64,000 nt of DNA from CAYVUM01 sp964619055. Its GTDB lineage: Bacteria > Pseudomonadota > Alphaproteobacteria > Rhodospirillales > Defluviicoccaceae. The translations under genes and the position numbers were made by a program. The notes beneath the pieces were generated by a model. It did no database searches, had not been told where the DNA came from, and saw only the letters and a list, made by a program, of their open reading frames with translations. Below, one piece after another: positions 26,422 to 35,402 of this stretch; position 1 is the stretch's first letter, and each line of letters starts with the position of its first letter. The DNA lies in assembly GCA_964619055.1 (NCBI GenBank), contig CAZUDB010000006.1:29565-93564 (forward strand), written 5' to 3'.

Positions 26422-26854
26422 GTTTCGTCACCAGTACCGTTTGGTTGGGGCGGCCCTCGGGCCGCCCTTTCCATATCCGGCACATGGCCCATCGTTTCCC
26501 GTGACGCTCGAGGTTTCCGATCGCCGGCAACCACACCGACGTGGTTGTAAGCACGGCCTCCCAACCTGAGCAATCGTGTTGCAATTCGGGTACACACAAG
26601 AATAATGCGGATCTGGCCCATGCCCTTAATGCATTGCAGCATCGGTACTTTTTGCCCTGCTTGACGCTTGTATGTGCTGCGACTGAATGGCAACATCCTC
26701 TCTGCCACGAAACATTATAGCGTAAAATCTTGGGACAGTTTCGGTGGGCCCCCAACCTTCAGCGTGGCAGTGTGTGCGTAACGCTCAACGGCGGACGACG
26801 CTCTTGGTGGGTGGGATGCGCATCTGAAATGTGCGCGATCGCGCAAAGGGAAAG
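26422..26854. other. Intergenic region between the tandem porins
   Basis: It begins with the porin 1 terminator; the remainder should hold the porin 2 promoter. No gene is supported. The sequence between 26480 and 26840 shows no recognisable repeat. Confidence 0.5.
26448..26470 (+). terminator. Terminator after porin 1
   Basis: Arms GGGCGGCCC (26448-26456) and GGGCCGCCC (26459-26467) form a GC-rich hairpin followed by TTT, 27 bp after the stop codon. Confidence 0.8.
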
Positions 26855-28090
26855 ATGCCAATGAGAACGTGTTTTTACCGATCAACCGCGCTGGCGGCGG
26901 CCGGATTGGCGCTGGGGCTCAGCGCCGATGCGACAGCCGCGGAACGGATCAAGCTCGATGTTTCGGGCTTCTCGCAGTTCTGGGTCGTCGGCTTGGCCCA
27001 GGACTTCAAGGATGGCGGGACGCGGGTACAGCAAGGCTTCAACGCATCAGCCGTCGATTTTAAGCAGAACGCGGAAGTGTGCTTTGTCGGCTCGACCGTG
27101 CTGGACAACGGCCTGACGGTCGGTGTTAACGTTCAGTTGGAAGCCAGCGGCGAAGACCCGACGGGGATCGATGAGTCTTTTCTATTCTTGGAGAGCGACC
27201 GGCTCGGATTGATCCAGTTGGGTGCAACGGATGGCGCGTCAGACGCTCTGTTTGTCGGTGCCCCAAATGGCGGTCTCAGCATCGACGATGAAGGCGATGT
27301 AGCCTCCAACGAATTCTTCATCGACACGGTTGGTTTTATTTCGCCCGATTCTACGAACAAGACATTCACCGATGACGCGGTCAAGGCCACGTTCCTCACG
27401 CCGCGCGTTGGCGGCCTGCAACTGGGTGTGTCCTTCACGCCGCAGGAAAGCGGGCTCGGTCAGCGCTCACCGAACTACAAGGCCAATGGTTCCTTTCGGG
27501 ATGCGGTCAGCGGTGGCCTCAACTACAATCAGGTCCTCGAGAACGGCTTCGGCATCGACATCGGTGCCGGCATCGAATACGCATCGACCTGGGCGACTGC
27601 AAACGGCTTCGACAACGACCCCAACGGCACCGCCAAGGGCATTTTGAGTTGGCAGGCCGGTGCCCAGTTTAGCTTTGCGGGCATAACCATCGGCGGTGCC
27701 TACGGCAAGCTCAATGGTCCGACCCGTGGCGGGTTGGCCGAAACCGGCGGCGTCACAAACGCGCAAACTACGGACGCACAATTCGAGAGCCGGGCATGGT
27801 CCATTGGGGCAACCTATGAAACCGGGCCCTATAAGGTCGGCGCCGAGTACGTCTACACCGCTGAGCCTGGCTTCAACGCCATCGGCTCCGGGGAGGCGGA
27901 TCGCCATGTCGCCGCTGTCTCCGGCACCTACTTGCTCGGCCCGGGAATTCGCCTCATCGGCGGCCTGTTCTGGTTCCAGGAAAACGCCGAAAACAATGTC
28001 AATGCGGCTGGTGAGATCCTTGCCGGACCGAGTCAGCAATCGGGCACCGACGGCGGCGGCGGTACGCTGGCTCTGACCACCAGCTTCTGA
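26855..28090 (+). CDS. Outer-membrane porin 2 (paralogue of porin 1)
   Basis: A 411-residue porin closely related to its upstream neighbour. The signal peptide is MPMRTCFYRSTALAAAGLAL to TAAE. It shares the mature start ERIKLDVSGFSQFWVVGLAQ, the block DFKQNAEVCFVGST followed by LDNGLTVGVNVQLEASGE, and the end GGGGTLALTTSF. Relative to porin 1 it lacks the insertion near residue 60 and has a shorter late loop. AAAGGGAAAG precedes the ATG; a second ATG at 26861 is as good. Each porin has its own terminator, so the pair can be regulated separately. Confidence 0.92.
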   Translation: MPMRTCFYRSTALAAAGLALGLSADATAAERIKLDVSGFSQFWVVGLAQDFKDGGTRVQQGFNASAVDFKQNAEVCFVGSTVLDNGLTVGVNVQLEASGEDPTGIDESFLFLESDRLGLIQLGATDGASDALFVGAPNGGLSIDDEGDVASNEFFIDTVGFISPDSTNKTFTDDAVKATFLTPRVGGLQLGVSFTPQESGLGQRSPNYKANGSFRDAVSGGLNYNQVLENGFGIDIGAGIEYASTWATANGFDNDPNGTAKGILSWQAGAQFSFAGITIGGAYGKLNGPTRGGLAETGGVTNAQTTDAQFESRAWSIGATYETGPYKVGAEYVYTAEPGFNAIGSGEADRHVAAVSGTYLLGPGIRLIGGLFWFQENAENNVNAAGEILAGPSQQSGTDGGGGTLALTTSF

Positions 28091-28136
28091 CCGTCCGAGT
28101 GCATCTGCACTGCCGCGCGTCGAGACTCAAACAATA

Positions 28137-28160
28137 GGGGCGGCCTCCGGGCCGCCCCTT
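28137..28160 (+). terminator. Terminator after porin 2
   Basis: Arms GGGGCGGCC (28137-28145) and GGCCGCCCC (28150-28158) with loop TCCG, then TTAGTTTT. It is nearly the same hairpin as after porin 1, consistent with duplication of the whole unit. It can also work for the oppositely oriented ligase gene. Confidence 0.82.
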
Positions 28161-28206
28161 AGTTTTGCTGTTGAGATTCCTTAAACGGGTGTTGGCGAGA
28201 CGCTCG

Positions 28207-29682
28207 TTAGTGTTCGGGTGCCCGGCCGATGGGACGCGCGGACCCACCGCCTGCGGGTCCTGGACCAATCTGGGGCCGTCCGCTCCTTGATGCCGTCTGC
28301 CCCACCCCCGGCCCAGTTCCAGCGTCTCGCGGCAGCGCCGGTGCGCCGGCCATTGTACTGGGCCGCCAAACCTGTCGGGCGGGCTGCATAGCGGGAAGTT
28401 TGGCTAAAAGCACGCTAAGGATGCACATGATAGCAACCAGATGATAGAACAAATCAAAGAAAGCGCGGTTGTAAAACGCTCCAGCGATTGAATACGAAAT
28501 AACTGCCAGCTGAACCATTTCGGCCATCTTTGTTGCCCAATATAAATCCGGATTTTTTTTCGTTCTATTGATTATGCGTTGGCCAATCAGCAATGTCATT
28601 CCGATAAGGGACAAGAAAATTCCAAACCCAACGAATCCGTGCTCACCAAGCACTTCAAAATAAATGCTATGAGCATTAGTGCCCGAATCTTTCATCAGAC
28701 ACAGGCCTTCGTTTCTCGCTACCAAGGCCTCCCAACTGGAACATAGCCTCAAGCCAAAACGCGGGTACAAGGGTGTATAGTGAAAAACATCAAACCCGCC
28801 CCCGGTAACAGGATTATCTAAAGCAATCTTGACACCATAGTTCCACATAACGAAGCGAGATGCTGTCGATGCATCTTCTTGATATTGACCGATACTCTTG
28901 ATCTCCTCATCAATTTTGTCGGAAAACACAACCGCAACAGCAATAACAGCAACTGTGCCAACGGCAGCGAGACTGATGCGGTAGCGTGATCGCAGCCAAA
29001 AAACAAACCCTGCAGCGGCGACTCCCAAATACGTCCCGCGCGAATAACTAGCAATAATAGCAAGCAGCGTTAAGCCAATAGCACCGAGCAAAGCCAGCTT
29101 TAACCAGCGCCGTTGCTCTGTATAAAATAAGTACCCCATGAGCGGCAGCACCATGCTCATCGCCAGTGCAATGTCATTGTTATCAGCAATGAAGCTATCA
29201 GGAGGGCCCCAAACAAGATATTGACCACCAGTCAATATAGCAAAAATCCCTCCTTTGATTCCATAAAAGCCAATAGAAATAGCGATAACCCAAATTAGAG
29301 CGTTTAGCCGTTCTCTTGTTGTAATTAAACCGAGCGTGACGAATGTAAAAAACAATATCTTCATCGTTTGAATGTATTTTTCGTGCGAATATTCGCCTGC
29401 CAACGAAAACACTGTCGTAATTGACACCCAAATTGACAAAAATATCAACAAACAACTAAGCGTATTAAATGGTATTCTTTTTGGTTCTTTTGATAGAAAC
29501 CAGCCAATTAATGTTACCAGCGCGATGATCTGCAAAAACTGGAAGCTATACGTGAAGCCCCAGGTCAGTCGATGCGGATTCATGTAGGAAAACCATGACC
29601 ATGCCAGCACACCGACATGAGGCTTGATCAGGATGTACGGCAACAGTGCCGCGAAGACCATGAGAAGCGCTGCGGATCGCAT
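28207..29682 (-). CDS. O-antigen ligase-like / exosortase A-associated O-glycosylation ligase-like protein
   Basis: A 491-residue polytopic protein of the Wzy/WaaL group; the N-terminal part (MRSAALLMVFAALLPYILIK, VGVLAWSWFSYMNPHRLTWG) resembles the putative O-glycosylation ligases found with exosortase A systems. A periplasmic loop contains DNPVTGGGFDVFHYTPLYPR and TNAHSIYFEVLGEHGFVGF, whose NAHS-E-GEHG pattern is the ligase signature. AAGGA precedes the ATG. The body is clearly AT-richer than the rest of the window, while the last 60 residues (Gly/Pro/Arg/Ala-rich, no predicted structure) are encoded by GC-rich sequence. No exosortase, glycosyltransferase or PEP-CTERM gene is nearby. Recent transfer is likely. 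Confidence 0.82.
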   Translation of the reverse strand: MRSAALLMVFAALLPYILIKPHVGVLAWSWFSYMNPHRLTWGFTYSFQFLQIIALVTLIGWFLSKEPKRIPFNTLSCLLIFLSIWVSITTVFSLAGEYSHEKYIQTMKILFFTFVTLGLITTRERLNALIWVIAISIGFYGIKGGIFAILTGGQYLVWGPPDSFIADNNDIALAMSMVLPLMGYLFYTEQRRWLKLALLGAIGLTLLAIIASYSRGTYLGVAAAGFVFWLRSRYRISLAAVGTVAVIAVAVVFSDKIDEEIKSIGQYQEDASTASRFVMWNYGVKIALDNPVTGGGFDVFHYTPLYPRFGLRLCSSWEALVARNEGLCLMKDSGTNAHSIYFEVLGEHGFVGFGIFLSLIGMTLLIGQRIINRTKKNPDLYWATKMAEMVQLAVISYSIAGAFYNRAFFDLFYHLVAIMCILSVLLAKLPAMQPARQVWRPSTMAGAPALPRDAGTGPGVGQTASRSGRPQIGPGPAGGGSARPIGRAPEH

Positions 29683-30192
29683 CTTGCGTCCTTATCATCG
29701 TTATTCGCTCGTACCGCGCCTTGAAAGAAGGCGCGGTCGCTGCACGCAACACGTCAATTTCTCGTACCTACCGGCCTCATCTGACGGAATCGCCCGAAAA
29801 GGCCAGAACTGCACCGGCAACCGCGCCAAACGGCGACACCGCCGCCCACCCGTTGTGTGCTCCAACCAACCGTCGCCGGTCCGTTGACTGGGTAAGCACC
29901 CGACTGACCGACCGCGTCGACCGAGCGAGGTCTGGGAGCCGGTTCATTCTGCTATTGGTTATCCCGCAACCTGGTTAGCGTGAGATTACCGTTCTTGGCA
30001 CACAATGTCATTCTTCCCATTTATAAGTATTTCGGTAAAATCATCGTGTGTCACTGGTCCTGAGTGGATCGGTTTGCTTCAGATTGATAGACCAGTAGTG
30101 CGGTGAAGAGAGTCATCATGGATTGGCGCTAGTTGCGTCCGATCGCAGCACCAAGACCCCCCAACGGGGCCGTCTCAGGGCAAGGCCAACCG
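29683..30192. other. Intergenic region between ligase-like gene and envC-like gene
   Basis: No supported gene in 510 bp. The base composition changes from AT-rich (ligase side) back to GC-rich. The promoter of the envC-ctpA operon should lie in the right half. Confidence 0.45.
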
Positions 30193-31500
30193 ATGCGAGA
30201 TGGATATGCCGCTGCCACGATGCGGTCTAATCAGGATGCGATGGTTGTGACGTTCGTGCTCACCGGTGTGCCAGACCGAACTTGGGAGGTTGCGCGCGCG
30301 CTGGTTGTCGTGCTGGCGACAATGCTGGTCATCGCCGTCGTCAGTCTTGGCATCAGCATCACCACTGCGATCGCCGGTGACGCAGCTGAGAAGCCGGCCG
30401 CAAAAAGCGGGGAGCTGGATCTGGCAGGCGAATTGGCCCGCTTAGCAACGTTGTCACGAGAAGCCGCGGTGACGCTTGGTGACCTGCAGCAGGCCCAACA
30501 GCAGGCGCGCGACGACTTGACCAAGATCGATCAGGAAGTGGCTGAAGCCAGCACGCGAGTGCAGACGCTCCATGCGGAAGCGGCCCGGCTTCTGACCTTG
30601 CTGCATCGCATTGACCGTACCTCGCCCGCCGCGATCGCCCTCACCTCATCCGATCCCCGCGCGACCCGACGGACACTGCGGGCGCTGGAGTGGACACGGC
30701 AGGCCGCCGAGGATCGCTGGCGAACGATTCGCGCGGTCTATGACCGCCTGGCCAAGGCGAAGGCCGCAGCGGACGCCCGGCGCCGCGATTTAACCAGGCT
30801 TTCCGCAGCCGTGGCCCGCGAACGTGACCGGGTAGCACTGCTGCATGAGGAAAAAACCAAAGTTCGCGATCGGCTGGCCGGCTTGGAGCGGACTGAGGCC
30901 GGAGCTCCGCCGGCGGACCCGTCGGCCGTAAATTTGGACGTATTGAAAGCCCTGGTCGCCCATGGGGATGGCCCGCCTCGCACTGGCCCTCCAGCCATTG
31001 CGACGGCGCCCGGTGCGACTGTGGCACCGGTGGCCGGACCTGTAGAGGTGGCGTTTGGCGGCCCGTCTCCGGACGCGTTTGCCGAGGCCGGCCGATCCCG
31101 GGGAATTCGCTACAGCACGGCCCCCGATGCCGTTGTGGTGGCGCCCGCCGCCGGCCGGGTCGTCTTCGCGGGCCCGTTTCGCGGCTATGGCCTGCTCTTG
31201 ATCGTCGAACATGATGACCGATATCATAGCATTCTGGCGGGATTCGGTCGGATTAGCGCCCGCGTTGGTGACGTTGTCGATGCTGGGGCTCCCGTTGGCA
31301 TTATGGCAAGTGGATCCGGCACCGATGACTTACAACACGCCGCGGTCGGCGCTGATCGAAAGCTGTCGGGGTACCAAACACCCCATGCCGAGCAGAGATC
31401 TGCATCGGTGATGGGACTGTATTACGAGCTCCGACTTGATGGTCAACCCGTCAACCCAATGCCCTGGCTGACGGCAACAGCACGAAAGGTCACGCAATGA
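30193..31500 (+). CDS. EnvC-like protein with degenerate LytM (M23) domain
   Basis: EnvC-type proteins activate AmiA/AmiB amidases at the septum. The 435-residue product has an N-terminal membrane/signal segment (VVLATMLVIAVVSLGISI), two long coiled coils (about 70-250, rich in Ala/Arg/Leu heptads) and a C-terminal LytM fold: VVAPAAGRVVFAGPFRGYGL, LLIVEHDDRYHSILAGFGRI, then GLYYELRLDGQPVNPMPWL. The catalytic HxH of active M23 enzymes is GLYYE here, so it should be an activator, not a hydrolase. The ATG at 30193 is one of several possible starts. Its TGA overlaps the ctpA ATG (ATGA). Confidence 0.88.
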   Translation: MRDGYAAATMRSNQDAMVVTFVLTGVPDRTWEVARALVVVLATMLVIAVVSLGISITTAIAGDAAEKPAAKSGELDLAGELARLATLSREAAVTLGDLQQAQQQARDDLTKIDQEVAEASTRVQTLHAEAARLLTLLHRIDRTSPAAIALTSSDPRATRRTLRALEWTRQAAEDRWRTIRAVYDRLAKAKAAADARRRDLTRLSAAVARERDRVALLHEEKTKVRDRLAGLERTEAGAPPADPSAVNLDVLKALVAHGDGPPRTGPPAIATAPGATVAPVAGPVEVAFGGPSPDAFAEAGRSRGIRYSTAPDAVVVAPAAGRVVFAGPFRGYGLLLIVEHDDRYHSILAGFGRISARVGDVVDAGAPVGIMASGSGTDDLQHAAVGADRKLSGYQTPHAEQRSASVMGLYYELRLDGQPVNPMPWLTATARKVTQ

Positions 31501-32858
31501 TGCTTCGCACGCTGGTTCTCGCTGCGGCGTTTGCACTGGTGCTTCCCAACGTTGTCAGTTCCGCCGACGAAGCCACAAGCGATGCTGAAACATATCGTCT
31601 ACTCAATCTGTTCGGTGACGTGTTCGAGCGCGTCCGCGCCGACTTTGTCGAGGAAGCCACCGACAAGGAACTGATCGAGGCCGCGATCGGCGGCATGTTG
31701 GCCTCCCTCGATCCGCATTCCGGCTACCTCAACGCCGAGAGCTTTGGGGACATGCAGGTTCAGACCAAAGGCGAGTTCGGGGGCCTCGGCATCGAGGTCA
31801 CTATGGAAAATGGGCTGGTGAAGGTCGTCTCTCCCATTGACGACACGCCAGCCTTCCGGGCCGGCCTGGAGCCAGGTGACTTGGTCACGCATTTGGATGG
31901 TGAGCCCGTCCTCGGTCTGACCCTCGCCGAGGCGGTGAAGAAGATGCGCGGACGGGTCGGCAGCAGCATCGATCTGACGATCCGGCGGGATGGTCGGGAT
32001 CCGTTCGAGGTCTCGATCACTCGGGCCGTCATCACGATACAATCCGTTCGCAGCCGCCTTGAGGACCAAGTCGGCTATATCCGCATCAGCTCTTTCAGCG
32101 AACAGACCGCCAACGGCTTGGAAGACGCGTTGGAAGAGCTGCGTGCCGAGGCCGACGGGGACTTGCAGGGGGTCGTGCTAGACCTACGCAACAACCCTGG
32201 CGGGTTACTGTCTCAGGCCGTCGCCGTTGCCGACGCGTTCCTGGAGCGCGGTGAAATCGTATCAACGCGTTCCCGGCGACCGGAGGACACGCAGCGCTAC
32301 AATGCCCGCGCTGGCGACATTGCCGATGATCTGCCCGTCGTCGTGCTGATCAACAGCGGCTCGGCATCAGCGTCCGAGATCGTTGCGGGTGCCCTTCAGG
32401 ACCATGGCCGTGCGATCGTGCTGGGCACCAAGTCGTTCGGCAAGGGCTCGGTCCAAACCATCGTGCCGCTCACCGGCTACGGTGCGATCCGATTGACGAC
32501 GGCACGGTATTACACGCCATCTGGGCGCTCGATCCAAGCCGTCGGCATCGAGCCGGACATCGAGGTGGAAGCAGCCCGCCTGGAGGTGCTGAATGCCGAG
32601 CGGCGACGCGAGGCTGACTTGCGAGGCCGTCTCAACAATGAGCGTTCGGAGGATGAAGGCCCGGTCGATGACGATGATGGCGCCGCCGCCGCCGACGAAG
32701 AGGGTGACGAGGCCCTCGAGCGCCAGGATTATCAATTGATCCGCGCCATCGATTTGATCCGTGGCATTGCCCTCTACACACTTAACTCAGCCGCCGGCAC
32801 CTCCGTGATGGGCCAAGCCACCGGGACCGACCGAGATTCGGCCAACCCGGTCGAGTGA
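31497..32858 (+). CDS. ctpA: Carboxy-terminal processing protease (S41)
   Basis: A 453-residue periplasmic serine protease. Signal peptide MMLRTLVLAAAFALVLPNVV, then a PDZ domain (GLGIEVTMENGLVKVVSPID; AGLEPGDLVTHLDGEPVLGL) and the S41 catalytic core with VVVLINSGSASASEIVAGAL and GTKSFGKGSVQTIVPL, giving the Ser and Lys of the dyad. An acidic segment (EDEGPVDDDDGAAAADEEGD) lies near the C-terminus. It overlaps the envC-like gene by 4 bp; the next gene starts 24 bp later. CtpA proteases control murein hydrolases in Proteobacteria, fitting the EnvC partner. Confidence 0.95.
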   Translation: MMLRTLVLAAAFALVLPNVVSSADEATSDAETYRLLNLFGDVFERVRADFVEEATDKELIEAAIGGMLASLDPHSGYLNAESFGDMQVQTKGEFGGLGIEVTMENGLVKVVSPIDDTPAFRAGLEPGDLVTHLDGEPVLGLTLAEAVKKMRGRVGSSIDLTIRRDGRDPFEVSITRAVITIQSVRSRLEDQVGYIRISSFSEQTANGLEDALEELRAEADGDLQGVVLDLRNNPGGLLSQAVAVADAFLERGEIVSTRSRRPEDTQRYNARAGDIADDLPVVVLINSGSASASEIVAGALQDHGRAIVLGTKSFGKGSVQTIVPLTGYGAIRLTTARYYTPSGRSIQAVGIEPDIEVEAARLEVLNAERRREADLRGRLNNERSEDEGPVDDDDGAAAADEEGDEALERQDYQLIRAIDLIRGIALYTLNSAAGTSVMGQATGTDRDSANPVE

Positions 32859-32882
32859 GCTGACGCTCCGCGAGTTGTCGGC

Positions 32883-33887
32883 GTGCAGAGTTCGGCTTCC
32901 CGTTCCAGCCTGAGCCGACGAAAGCGGCCTGGTCAGATCTTTGGTTTGGCGGGGGTTTGGGCACTAGCCGGGATTGGCGCCGTGTTGGCAGCGGCCCTCT
33001 GGGTCGGCTTTCCTTGGAGTGATCCTGATACCGTCGAGGTCGTCGAACTGACAACGCCGGAGGTGCCGTCGGTGCGACTTTCGCCCGTCCCCGATAGCGC
33101 TCTCGTTGAGGAAAGCCCCTACGGACTGTTACCGAGGATCGGCCCCGACGGGCGCAAGCCCTCGCAGGTGTATGCCCGCCCGGCCGACGACCGCGACGAC
33201 CGCCCTCGGATCGTGCTCATCGTCACCGGGGTGGGGTTGAGCGTGCCATCGTCGTTGAGCGCCATCGAAGCGTTGCCTCCGGACATAACCCTCGCCCTTG
33301 ACCCTTACGCAACCGATCCGCGTCCGATCGTCGATGCAGCCCGCGCTGCCGGTCACGAGACCCTATTGACGCTCCCGCTGGAGCCCGCGAATCGCCAATT
33401 CCGCGATCCGGGACCGCTGGCGGTGCTGTCGACGCTTTCCGCCCGCGACAATACGAACCGACTGTCGCAGGTATTGGCAAGTGCGGTCGGTTACGTGGGT
33501 GTTGTCGCCCCGGATGTGGCCGCCTTCCAGACGAACGCGGCACCCCTGGAACCGCCGCTAAGCGTGCTCGACAATCGTGGATTGATGGTTGTGTTCGGGC
33601 CGATGCCGCCTGGGACGCCGGTTATCGAGGTTGCCGACGACTTGGGCGTGAACCGGGTCGTGGCCGATCTCTGGGTTGATGAGGAGCCGTCGGCGTCCGC
33701 CATTGATGCGCAACTCGCCGCGCTGGAGGCCGAAGCCGATCGTCGCGCCATTGCCGTCGGCCTCGCGCACCTGTATCCCATCACGATCGAGCGGATTGAG
33801 CGATGGGCGCGCGCGCTCGGCGAGCGCGGCGTCGTACTGACGCCAGCATCAGCCGTCGCCAACCGTCAGTTCTTGGAGGGATCATGA
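32883..33887 (+). CDS. Divergent polysaccharide deacetylase family protein (YibQ-like)
   Basis: A 334-residue protein with one N-terminal membrane helix (FGLAGVWALAGIGAVLAAAL) and a polysaccharide-deacetylase-like barrel: PRIVLIVTGVGLSVPSSLSA, LPPDITLALDPYATDPRPI, then AAGHETLLTLPLEP and a final RWARALGERGVVLTPASAV. In this divergent group the metal-binding D-H-H triad is altered; here the usual DDxG after VIV is TGVG, so deacetylase activity is doubtful. GTG start, and the TGA overlaps the rppH ATG. The gene is a constant neighbour of envC-ctpA in alphaproteobacteria. Confidence 0.88.
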   Translation: MQSSASRSSLSRRKRPGQIFGLAGVWALAGIGAVLAAALWVGFPWSDPDTVEVVELTTPEVPSVRLSPVPDSALVEESPYGLLPRIGPDGRKPSQVYARPADDRDDRPRIVLIVTGVGLSVPSSLSAIEALPPDITLALDPYATDPRPIVDAARAAGHETLLTLPLEPANRQFRDPGPLAVLSTLSARDNTNRLSQVLASAVGYVGVVAPDVAAFQTNAAPLEPPLSVLDNRGLMVVFGPMPPGTPVIEVADDLGVNRVVADLWVDEEPSASAIDAQLAALEAEADRRAIAVGLAHLYPITIERIERWARALGERGVVLTPASAVANRQFLEGS

Positions 33888-34429
33888 GCATCGAGGACCC
33901 CCGCCCTTGGCGGCGCGGCGTTGGCGCCGTGGTATTTGGGCAGGATGGACGGGTTCTGGTTGCCCGGCGGATTGACACGCGGGGAGATGCTTGGCAGTTG
34001 CCCCAAGGCGGCGTCCACACGGGAGAAACGGCCGAACAGGCACTGCAGCGTGAGTTGGCAGAGGAGTTAGGCATCGCATCGGTCCCCATTCTAGCCGTCT
34101 GTTCGGAGGCGCTGCGCTACGACCTCCCGAAAGATATTTCGAATAGGGTATGGAAGGGCCGCTATCGCGGACAGGAGCAGCAGTGGTTTGCGGTTCTGTT
34201 CACGGGCGCGGACAGCGAGATTGACCTGAACGCCGATGAGAAACCGGAATTCGATGCTTGGCGCTGGGTTGGTCTGGAAAAGCTCCCCGATCTGGCAATC
34301 GGCTTCAAGCGCCCTATCTACACGCGCCTGGTCCACGAATTTGCTCCGCTGGCGCGCCGTCTCGCCGCCCGGCCCGCGGGCGAAACCACAGCGCCGACTG
34401 AAAATACGGGGCAAACGACCGCCCAATGA
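33884..34429 (+). CDS. rppH: RNA pyrophosphohydrolase RppH
   Basis: Nudix hydrolase that removes pyrophosphate from mRNA 5' ends and triggers decay. The 181-residue protein begins RPWRRGVGAVVFGQDGRVLV, has WQLPQGGVHTGET and the complete Nudix box GGVHTGETAEQALQRELAEE followed by LGI. Later WFAVLFTG and FDAWRWVGLEKLPDLAIGFK, typical of RppH, precede a 25-residue Ala/Thr-rich tail. GGAGGG lies upstream. It is coupled by 4-bp overlaps on both sides. Confidence 0.95.
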   Translation: MSIEDPRPWRRGVGAVVFGQDGRVLVARRIDTRGDAWQLPQGGVHTGETAEQALQRELAEELGIASVPILAVCSEALRYDLPKDISNRVWKGRYRGQEQQWFAVLFTGADSEIDLNADEKPEFDAWRWVGLEKLPDLAIGFKRPIYTRLVHEFAPLARRLAARPAGETTAPTENTGQTTAQ

Positions 34430-35397
34430 TCTATCTGCAGGTCGCTCTGGGCCTCGTCCTCTTGCTGGGCGGTGCCGAGTTTTTGGTTCGCGGCGCCGCA
34501 GCGATTGCCCGGCGCTTGGGTGTCTCCCCCCTCGTCATCGGGATGACAGTCGTTGCCTTCGGCACATCCGCACCAGAGCTTGTCGTCTCACTGAATGCCG
34601 CCCTTGCCGATGCACCGGGCATTGCGGTCGGCAACATCGTTGGCAGCAATGTGGCCAATATCTTGCTGATTCTCGGCATGACCGGCCTGCTGAGGCCGGT
34701 ACCGCCGCGCCCGAAACCGCTGACGGTCGATGCCTTTAGCCTGATCGCCGCATCCTTGTTGTTCGCGGCGTTGATCATGCCGGGCAGCATCGGACGCTTG
34801 GGCGGACTTGTTCTTGTGATCGGCTTTATCGGGTTCATCGCGCTGACCTTTTGGCGCGAGATGCGGTCCACGGATGACGATGCGGCGGAGACGCGGGCCC
34901 GGGAGGCGGAGCAGCTCGGCTCGGTCGCCGGTCCGTCTTGGAAAGCTTGGGTCATGACCATTGGCGGCCTGGCCGGCGTTCTAATCGGTGCGGACCAGTT
35001 GGTTACCGGCGGCACAGCCATCGCGAGGGAGGCTGGCGTTTCCGATGCGGTGATCGGGCTAACTCTGGTTGCGATTGGGACTTCGTTACCAGAGTTGGCA
35101 GCATCCGTCGTTGCCGGCGCTCGCGGCCATGCCGCCATTGCCATCGGCAACATCGTCGGCAGCAATCTTTTCAATATTCTGCTTGTCGGCGGCACCGTGG
35201 CCGTCGTCACCAACGTGCCTGTTGATCCTCAAATTCTCAATTTCGACATCTGGGTTATGCTCGGCGCCACGGCTCTGCTTCTGCCCTGTCTGCTTGGCAG
35301 CCGGTTTGGGCGCGTCCCCGGCGTGCTCTTCCTAGTTCTTTACGTAGCCTACATCGCCGTCCAGGCCGTTGGCGTCGCGGCCGTGGTGCCGTGGTAG
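34426..35397 (+). CDS. Calcium/sodium antiporter (CaCA family, YrbG-like)
   Basis: A 323-residue inner-membrane exchanger with two homologous halves. Each carries an alpha-repeat ion site: FGTSAPELVVSLNAA in the first and IGTSLPELAASVVAG in the second, each followed by a GNIVGSN motif. About ten helices. The ATG overlaps the rppH TGA, placing it at the end of the envC-ctpA-deacetylase-rppH operon. Confidence 0.93.
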   Translation: MIYLQVALGLVLLLGGAEFLVRGAAAIARRLGVSPLVIGMTVVAFGTSAPELVVSLNAALADAPGIAVGNIVGSNVANILLILGMTGLLRPVPPRPKPLTVDAFSLIAASLLFAALIMPGSIGRLGGLVLVIGFIGFIALTFWREMRSTDDDAAETRAREAEQLGSVAGPSWKAWVMTIGGLAGVLIGADQLVTGGTAIAREAGVSDAVIGLTLVAIGTSLPELAASVVAGARGHAAIAIGNIVGSNLFNILLVGGTVAVVTNVPVDPQILNFDIWVMLGATALLLPCLLGSRFGRVPGVLFLVLYVAYIAVQAVGVAAVVPW

Positions 35398-35402
35398 CTG
35401 GT

